Made by a program: the position numbers and the translations under genes
In this document: in pieces, positions 32,041 through 36,277 of the stretch
Position numbering within the stretch: position 1 is the first letter of the stretch
Layout of the letters: each line of letters starts with the position of its first letter
Assembly (NCBI GenBank): GCA_019637175.1
Contig: JAHBWD010000078.1
Location: forward strand, 1 to 36,277
DNA: 36,277 nucleotides
Direction of reading: 5' to 3'
Source: Labilithrix sp.
GTDB taxonomy: Bacteria > Myxococcota_A > Polyangia > Polyangiales > Polyangiaceae
The notes under the pieces: model-generated
Told to the model about the DNA's origin: nothing
Database searches by the model: none
Seen by the model: only the letters and a program-made list of their open reading frames with translations

Positions 32041-32733
32041 CTATCGTTCGAAGCAGTAGAGCGCTGCCGCCTGCGCGCAGGGCCGCGTGCAGGCGACGGT
32101 CCAGTCGGCGTCTCCTCCGCCGACGATCCCGACGACCCCGGCCCCGAAGGTCCGACTCCAGTTCCCGCAGTCGATGTCTTCGTTCTCCAAGGCGCCTCCG
32201 TCGGAGAGCGTCGCCGTCCAGACCGGAACGCCGCCGTTGTCGCATCCCGTCCCGGCTTCGATCGGCCGGCCGTGCTGATCGACGTCGATCGGCGCGAGCG
32301 GCCCGCGTGACGCGAGATCGGTCGCTTTGGCGGCGACGAGCGCGCCGTTCGGCAACCGAAGCGGGCGACCGTCGAGCAAGACCTTCGTTCCCCCTGCCCC
32401 GCCGTCGAGGCGCTCGCCGTCGCTGAGCCACGCGGTCCACGCGCCCGCGAGCCCGGCGTCGGCGGCCACCGCTTGGCATCGCGCGTCGCCGCCGTCGAGG
32501 CCGCCGAGGTCGCCGCTCCAGCGCTCTCGCGTGACGAAGACGATGCGGGGACGCGGCGCCGCGTCGACCGCGTCGGGCTTCGCGGCGGCATCGAGCGCGT
32601 CCGGGCCGGCGTCTTCGGCGGCCGGGAGCGTTCCATAGCCGTCGAGATCGAACAGCGCGAAGCAACCCGTGACGAAAGCCCCGAAGAGGGCGATCAAGAG
32701 GAGGCGGCGCGAGCGACGGCGGATCAAAGACAA
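32041..32733 (-). CDS. DUF1554 lectin-like lipoprotein
   Basis: Protein of 230 residues. The start is a TTG, at 32733 or 32727; no ATG or GTG fits. The lipoprotein signal ends VTGC (Cys24). A linker rich in Ala, Asp and Pro runs to about residue 60. The DUF1554 domain fills the rest: IVFVTRERWSGDLGGLDGGD, ARCQAVAADAGLAGAWTAWL, VWTATLSDGG and a final ALYCFER. This domain is known from Leptospira surface proteins and looks like an extracellular binding fold; its ligand is not known. The start overlaps the last 10 bp of the kinase gene, so the two are translationally linked, hinting that the lipoprotein and the kinase's outer segment work together. Confidence 0.85.
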   Translation of the reverse strand: MSLIRRRSRRLLLIALFGAFVTGCFALFDLDGYGTLPAAEDAGPDALDAAAKPDAVDAAPRPRIVFVTRERWSGDLGGLDGGDARCQAVAADAGLAGAWTAWLSDGERLDGGAGGTKVLLDGRPLRLPNGALVAAKATDLASRGPLAPIDVDQHGRPIEAGTGCDNGGVPVWTATLSDGGALENEDIDCGNWSRTFGAGVVGIVGGGDADWTVACTRPCAQAAALYCFER

Positions 32734-34190
32734 TGGAGCTTGGGGATCTTGACCCCCTTGGCGTCGACGGTGAAAGGTTGGGCGCAGTCGGCCTTCTTGT
32801 TCGTGGTCGCCGGGCGCGGCCGCGCCGAGGACGTCGGGCCCGCCAGCGACGCCGCGGTCGAGAGCGGCGTCGGCGTGCCGACGGGGGCGGGCGACGAAGG
32901 CTCGACGGGCGCCGCGGACGAGGCGAGGGGCTCGAGCGCAGGCGGGGCCTCGGGCTCGGGAGCAGGCGGGGCGTCGGGCTCGGACGCGGGCGCCGGCGCG
33001 CTCTCGCTCGATGCGCTCGACATTGCCTCCTTCGACGCGCTCGACGCCGCGCGCCCGCTGAAGAGCGCTTGGCCGCCGGCGACGACGAGGACGAGCACGA
33101 GCGCCGCCGCCGCCACGCCGCCGCCGACCGCGAGCGCGAAACGGAATCGCTCGCGCGGCGCGACGAGCGCCGACGGCACCTCTTCGAAGCTCGTGACGTT
33201 CGGCGGCGCGCTCGCCACGGTCAGGTGCGACGACGACTCCGGTCTCGCGACCGGCGGCCCCGCAGCGTCGGCGAGGGTGTCTCCGTCCGTCGGCAGGCCG
33301 TCGGCGATCGAGTGGCGCGACCCTCGACGAAGGAGCGACTCGAGCGCGGCCGAGAGCTCGGCGCCGTCTTGGAAGCGCCGCGCGGGATCCTTCTCCAGGC
33401 AGCGAGCGACGATCGCCTCGATCGCGGGATCGAGGGCCGGCGCGAGGTTTCGAAGCGGCTCGGGCTCATGCCGCGTCACCGCGAGCACGAGCCCGACGGT
33501 GCTGTTCGACTTGAAGGCGCGCCGGCCGGCGAGCATCTCGTAGAGGACGAGGCCGAACGAGAAGATGTCGGTCCGCCTGTCGATCGTGCCGGCGCGCGCC
33601 TGCTCCGGCGACCAGTACCCCGGCGTGCCCGCGACATGGCCGGGCGCCGTCGTCTCGGTGCTCGTGTGCTCCTCGTTGCGCGGCGCGACGACAGGCGGCT
33701 GCGTTTGCTGGCGCGCGAGACCGAAGTCGAGCACCTTCGCGAGGAGCACGTCGGGCGCGGGGCGCGTCACGAAGACGTTCTCCGGCTTGATGTCGCGATG
33801 GGCGATGTCGGCCGCGTGCGCGCGCGCGAGGGCGCGGGCGATGTCGCGCGCGAGACCGAGCGCCTCCTCCGTCGTGAGGCGCCGCGCGGCGAGGAGCTTG
33901 CGAAGGGATTGGCCCTCGAGCAGCTCCATCACGATGTAGAGCTGCTCGCCGACCTCGCCGACCTCGTAGACCGTCGCGATGTTCGGGTGCGTGAGCTTCG
34001 CCGCGAGGCGCGCCTCGCGCATCAACCGCTTGCGATTGAGCTCCGAGTCCATGCCGTCGAGCAGCACCTTGAGCGCGACCTCGCGCTCGAGCTTCTCGTC
34101 GACGGCCGCGTAGACGGCGCCCATTCCCCCGCTGCCGATCTCGCGCTCGACGCGAAAGTGACCGAGCGTGCTGCCGACGAGCGACCCCAC
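32724..34190 (-). CDS. Membrane-anchored Ser/Thr protein kinase
   Basis: Hanks-type kinase of 488 residues from GTG 34190. The kinase domain covers about residues 10-290: GSGGMGAVY near 19-27, Lys41 in VALKVLL, catalytic HRDIKPEN with Asp133, DFG at 155-157 and the APE-equivalent GTPGYWSPEQ. The activation segment is long (about 30 residues between DFG and GTPGY), including RNEEHTSTETTAPGHV with several Ser/Thr. One membrane helix (about 351-377) is followed by an 85-residue Ala/Pro/Ser segment and a short C-terminal motif CAQPFTVDAKGVKIPKLHCL with two cysteines, which I recall from other myxobacterial kinases. It overlaps the DUF1554 lipoprotein gene and starts 93 bp after the ftsZ stop. Confidence 0.94.
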   Translation of the reverse strand: MGSLVGSTLGHFRVEREIGSGGMGAVYAAVDEKLEREVALKVLLDGMDSELNRKRLMREARLAAKLTHPNIATVYEVGEVGEQLYIVMELLEGQSLRKLLAARRLTTEEALGLARDIARALARAHAADIAHRDIKPENVFVTRPAPDVLLAKVLDFGLARQQTQPPVVAPRNEEHTSTETTAPGHVAGTPGYWSPEQARAGTIDRRTDIFSFGLVLYEMLAGRRAFKSNSTVGLVLAVTRHEPEPLRNLAPALDPAIEAIVARCLEKDPARRFQDGAELSAALESLLRRGSRHSIADGLPTDGDTLADAAGPPVARPESSSHLTVASAPPNVTSFEEVPSALVAPRERFRFALAVGGGVAAAALVLVLVVAGGQALFSGRAASSASKEAMSSASSESAPAPASEPDAPPAPEPEAPPALEPLASSAAPVEPSSPAPVGTPTPLSTAASLAGPTSSARPRPATTNKKADCAQPFTVDAKGVKIPKLHCL

Positions 34191-34283
34191 GAGACCAGCA
34201 TATCGCAGGCGCCGGCGCGGCCCGCGAGGCCGCGCAGGGGTCTGGTGCTTACATCGTCTTACGTGCGGTCGCTCGCGGGCCCG

Positions 34284-35588
34284 TCACTGGCCTTTGCGCT
34301 GGAAGGCCGGGACGTCCCAATCGGTGTCGAACGCCGGGAAATTCGAGCTCGCGCGCTCGCGCGTGGGGACGCGGGTGCTCGCGGGGACGAGGCGCTCGCC
34401 CTCGACGGACCGGGCGGCCGGGATGCGGCGGCTCGAGAACGCCGGCGCCGGCTCGCTCATCCGCGGCTGCGGCGGCGCGCTCATGCGCTGCGGCGGCGCC
34501 TGGAAGTGCGCGCGCGGCATCGGCTGCGCGACCGGCTGCTGCGGGACGTACTCCATCGAGGGCACCGTCTGCGGCGGGATCACCGACGCGCGGGCGCCTT
34601 CGTGCATCTGCGTCATGCGCTCGGCGTCGAAGCCCGTCGCGATGACCGTCACCTTCACGTTCTCGCCGAGCGCCTCGTCGATGCTCGCGCCGAAGATGAT
34701 GTTCGCGTCCTCGTGCGCCTGCTCCTGCACGAGGCTCGCGGCCTCCTGGATCTCGCGCATCTTGAGGTCGGGGCCGCCGACGATGTTGATGAGCACGCCG
34801 GTGGCGCCGTCGACCGAGATGTCGTCGAGGAGCGGCGAGCTGACCGCCATCTCCGCGGCGAGGCGCGCGCGGTTGTTGCCCTTGGCGATGCCGGTGCCCA
34901 TGAGCGCGCGGCCCATGCTGTTCATGACCGTCTTCACGTCGGCGAAGTCGACGTTGACGATGCCGTTCTGGGTGATGAGGTCGCTGATGCCCTTGACCGC
35001 CTGGAAGAGCACCTCGTCGGCCTTGCGGAAGGCGTCGATGAAGGAGAGATCTTCCTCTCCGAGCATCAGGAGCTTCTGGTTCGGGATCGTGATGAGGGTG
35101 TCGACGTGCTCGGAGAGCTGCGCGAGCCCGAGCTCGGCGCGGCGCGAGCGCTGACGTCCCTCGAAGAGGAACGGCTTGGTGACGACGCCGACGGTGAGCG
35201 CGCCCTCCTCGCGGGCGAGCTGCGCGATGACCGGCGCGGCGCCGGTGCCGGTGCCGCCGCCCATGCCCGCGGTGACGAAGACCATGTCCGCGCCGCTGAT
35301 GAGCTCCTTGATGCGCTGGTGATCTTCCATCGCCGCCTTGCGACCGCGCTCGGGATCGGCGCCGGCGCCGAGGCCGCGGGTCACCGCGTTGCCGATGTTG
35401 AGCTTGGTCGGCGCGGCGTTCCCGTTGAGGGCCTGCGCGTCGGTGTTGACGACGATGAACTCCACGCCCTCGAGGCCGAAGTTGATCATCGTGTTGACCG
35501 CGTTGCCGCCGGAGCCGCCGCAGCCGATCACCTTGATGCGCGCCTGGTATTCCTGCTGCTCGTCCGCGAACTCGATCGAAAACGTCAT
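34284..35588 (-). CDS. ftsZ: Cell-division GTPase FtsZ
   Basis: Tubulin-like GTPase that forms the division ring; 434 residues. The nucleotide site is clear: IKVIGCGGSGGNAVNTM near 18-34 and the T4 loop AGMGGGTGTGAAPV at 107-120. The T7 catalytic loop VNVDFADVK is at 211-219, with Asp214 and Asp217. A long Pro/Gln/Arg-rich linker (about 325-420) leads to the C-terminal tail DTDWDVPAFQRKGQ, which matches the conserved peptide that binds FtsA and other division proteins. ATG 35588 has GGGAGG 8 bp before it. It follows ftsA by 96 bp, the standard dcw order. Confidence 0.98.
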   Translation of the reverse strand: MTFSIEFADEQQEYQARIKVIGCGGSGGNAVNTMINFGLEGVEFIVVNTDAQALNGNAAPTKLNIGNAVTRGLGAGADPERGRKAAMEDHQRIKELISGADMVFVTAGMGGGTGTGAAPVIAQLAREEGALTVGVVTKPFLFEGRQRSRRAELGLAQLSEHVDTLITIPNQKLLMLGEEDLSFIDAFRKADEVLFQAVKGISDLITQNGIVNVDFADVKTVMNSMGRALMGTGIAKGNNRARLAAEMAVSSPLLDDISVDGATGVLINIVGGPDLKMREIQEAASLVQEQAHEDANIIFGASIDEALGENVKVTVIATGFDAERMTQMHEGARASVIPPQTVPSMEYVPQQPVAQPMPRAHFQAPPQRMSAPPQPRMSEPAPAFSSRRIPAARSVEGERLVPASTRVPTRERASSNFPAFDTDWDVPAFQRKGQ

Positions 35589-35684
35589 GACGCTTGCCTC
35601 CCGGGGTTCTCGTGCTCCGCCGCGCGAGGCGCCTCTTCCTCGATGCGGCGGTGAATCAGAATTTTCGTGTCTGGACTTGGGTGA

Positions 35685-36277
35685 TCAGAAAGCGGCTTTG
35701 AGCCACTCCCAGAGCTTCGAGGAAGACTTCGGGGCCTCTTCGGCCCGCGCGCGCTCGTCTTCGGCGGCGATCTTCTTCGCCGCGGCGGTCATGCGCATCA
35801 TCGAGCTCGCCGGCGTCGCGGCGCGCGCGTGCGCCTCGGCGATCGCCTGCGCGCCGTACTTCACGAGGCCGACGCCCGTGGCGTACTGCGGCCCGTGGAC
35901 GAGCTGCGTGATGCCGCGCACGCCGTTGGGGAAGCCGATGCGAACCGGCATCCCGAGCACCTCTTCGGCGAGCTCGGTGGTGCCTTCGAGCAGCACCGCG
36001 CCGCCCGTCAAGACGACGCCGGCCGAGAGCTGCTCGAGCATCCCGGTGTCTTCGATGCGCTTGCGCACGACGGCGAAGATCTCCTCGACGCGCGGCTCGA
36101 TGATGTCGGAGAGCACGCGGCGCGGCGTGCGCCGCGGCTTCTGCCCGCCGACGCCGGGGACCTCGATGTCTTCGTCGTCCGCGACCATGCGCCCGAGCGC
36201 GCATCCGCACAGGCGCTTCAGGCGATCGGCCTCGGCCATCGGCGTGCGGAGGCCCGCGGCGATGTCGTTCGTGATGT
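35685..36277 (-). CDS. ftsA: Cell-division protein FtsA (partial, 5' end outside window)
   Basis: Actin-like membrane tether of the FtsZ ring. The C-terminal 197 residues are present; the gene enters from the right edge and the frame starts ITNDIAAGLRTPMAEADRLK, the conserved FtsA subdomain-2A sequence. Further markers are ADDEDIEVPGVGG, IIEPRVEEIFAVVRK and the phosphate-binding GVVLTGGAVLLEGTTELAEE. After a linker rich in Ala, Glu and Lys, it ends in an amphipathic helix SKLWEWLKAAF, the membrane-targeting sequence. ftsZ follows after 96 bp. Confidence 0.97.
   Translation of the reverse strand, partial: ITNDIAAGLRTPMAEADRLKRLCGCALGRMVADDEDIEVPGVGGQKPRRTPRRVLSDIIEPRVEEIFAVVRKRIEDTGMLEQLSAGVVLTGGAVLLEGTTELAEEVLGMPVRIGFPNGVRGITQLVHGPQYATGVGLVKYGAQAIAEAHARAATPASSMMRMTAAAKKIAAEDERARAEEAPKSSSKLWEWLKAAF

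Overview
The window is a very GC-rich chromosomal segment with overlapping genes and almost no intergenic DNA. It most likely comes from a myxobacterium (Myxococcota), and perhaps a Polyangiales/Sorangiineae-type genome. Supporting marks are a MYXO-CTERM-like C-terminal sorting tail, two membrane-anchored Ser/Thr kinases plus a PP2C phosphatase, an OmpA-like protein with thrombospondin type-3 calcium repeats, an AgmX/PglI-type C-terminal domain, DUF1844, and several lipoproteins of myxobacterial type. The lineage call is inference from gene content; no rRNA or tRNA gene is present to anchor it.

Layout. Positions 1-3390 (minus) hold a Ser/Thr kinase followed by a TonB-dependent receptor that carries an N-terminal TPR domain and runs off the left edge. 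Positions 3636-5983 (plus) hold a MYXO-CTERM protein overlapping holA (DNA polymerase III delta), a CG-alternating palindromic spacer, and a small cysteine-patterned secreted protein. Positions 5996-8332 hold a beta-carbonic anhydrase and a DUF1275 membrane protein (minus), diverging from a NhaR-like LysR regulator across an AT-rich promoter with a T-N11-A operator candidate. Positions 8325-9371 (minus) hold two small envelope proteins. Positions 9627-14752 (plus) hold ribA, then an ATGA-coupled run of OmpA/TSP3 protein, HEAT-repeat protein and xseB.

Positions 14757-17804 (minus) hold two tandem 499-residue FadL-like outer-membrane proteins. Positions 17852-19506 (minus) hold a three-haem cytochrome lipoprotein and an SH3-domain protein. 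Positions 19682-21545 (minus) hold an overlapping ECF sigma / anti-sigma-like / secreted-protein operon, followed by a cluster of four hairpins. Positions 21618-24132 (minus) hold an HtrA-type protease, DUF1844, a small acidic protein and a SlyD-type isomerase. Positions 24149-27380 (minus) hold a glycine-rich collagen-like lipoprotein and a single-chain isopropylmalate-dehydratase-like enzyme with its swivel domain at the N terminus. Positions 27466-29599 (plus) hold a short GT4 glycosyltransferase and a membrane-anchored PP2C phosphatase. Positions 29612-34190 (minus) hold a kinase, DUF1554 lipoprotein, two-TM envelope protein, SDR and creatininase-family run. Positions 34284-36277 (minus) hold ftsZ and the 3' part of ftsA.

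Taken together, this is a housekeeping backbone (holA, ribA, xseB, leucine-type dehydratase, ftsA-ftsZ) interleaved with envelope and signalling genes. Two kinases and one phosphatase suggest local Ser/Thr phosphosignalling, and the ECF operon suggests envelope-stress sensing. No insertion sequence, phage gene, CRISPR array, rRNA or tRNA was recognised. No gap between genes exceeds 300 bp; the largest are 9372-9626 and 3391-3635.
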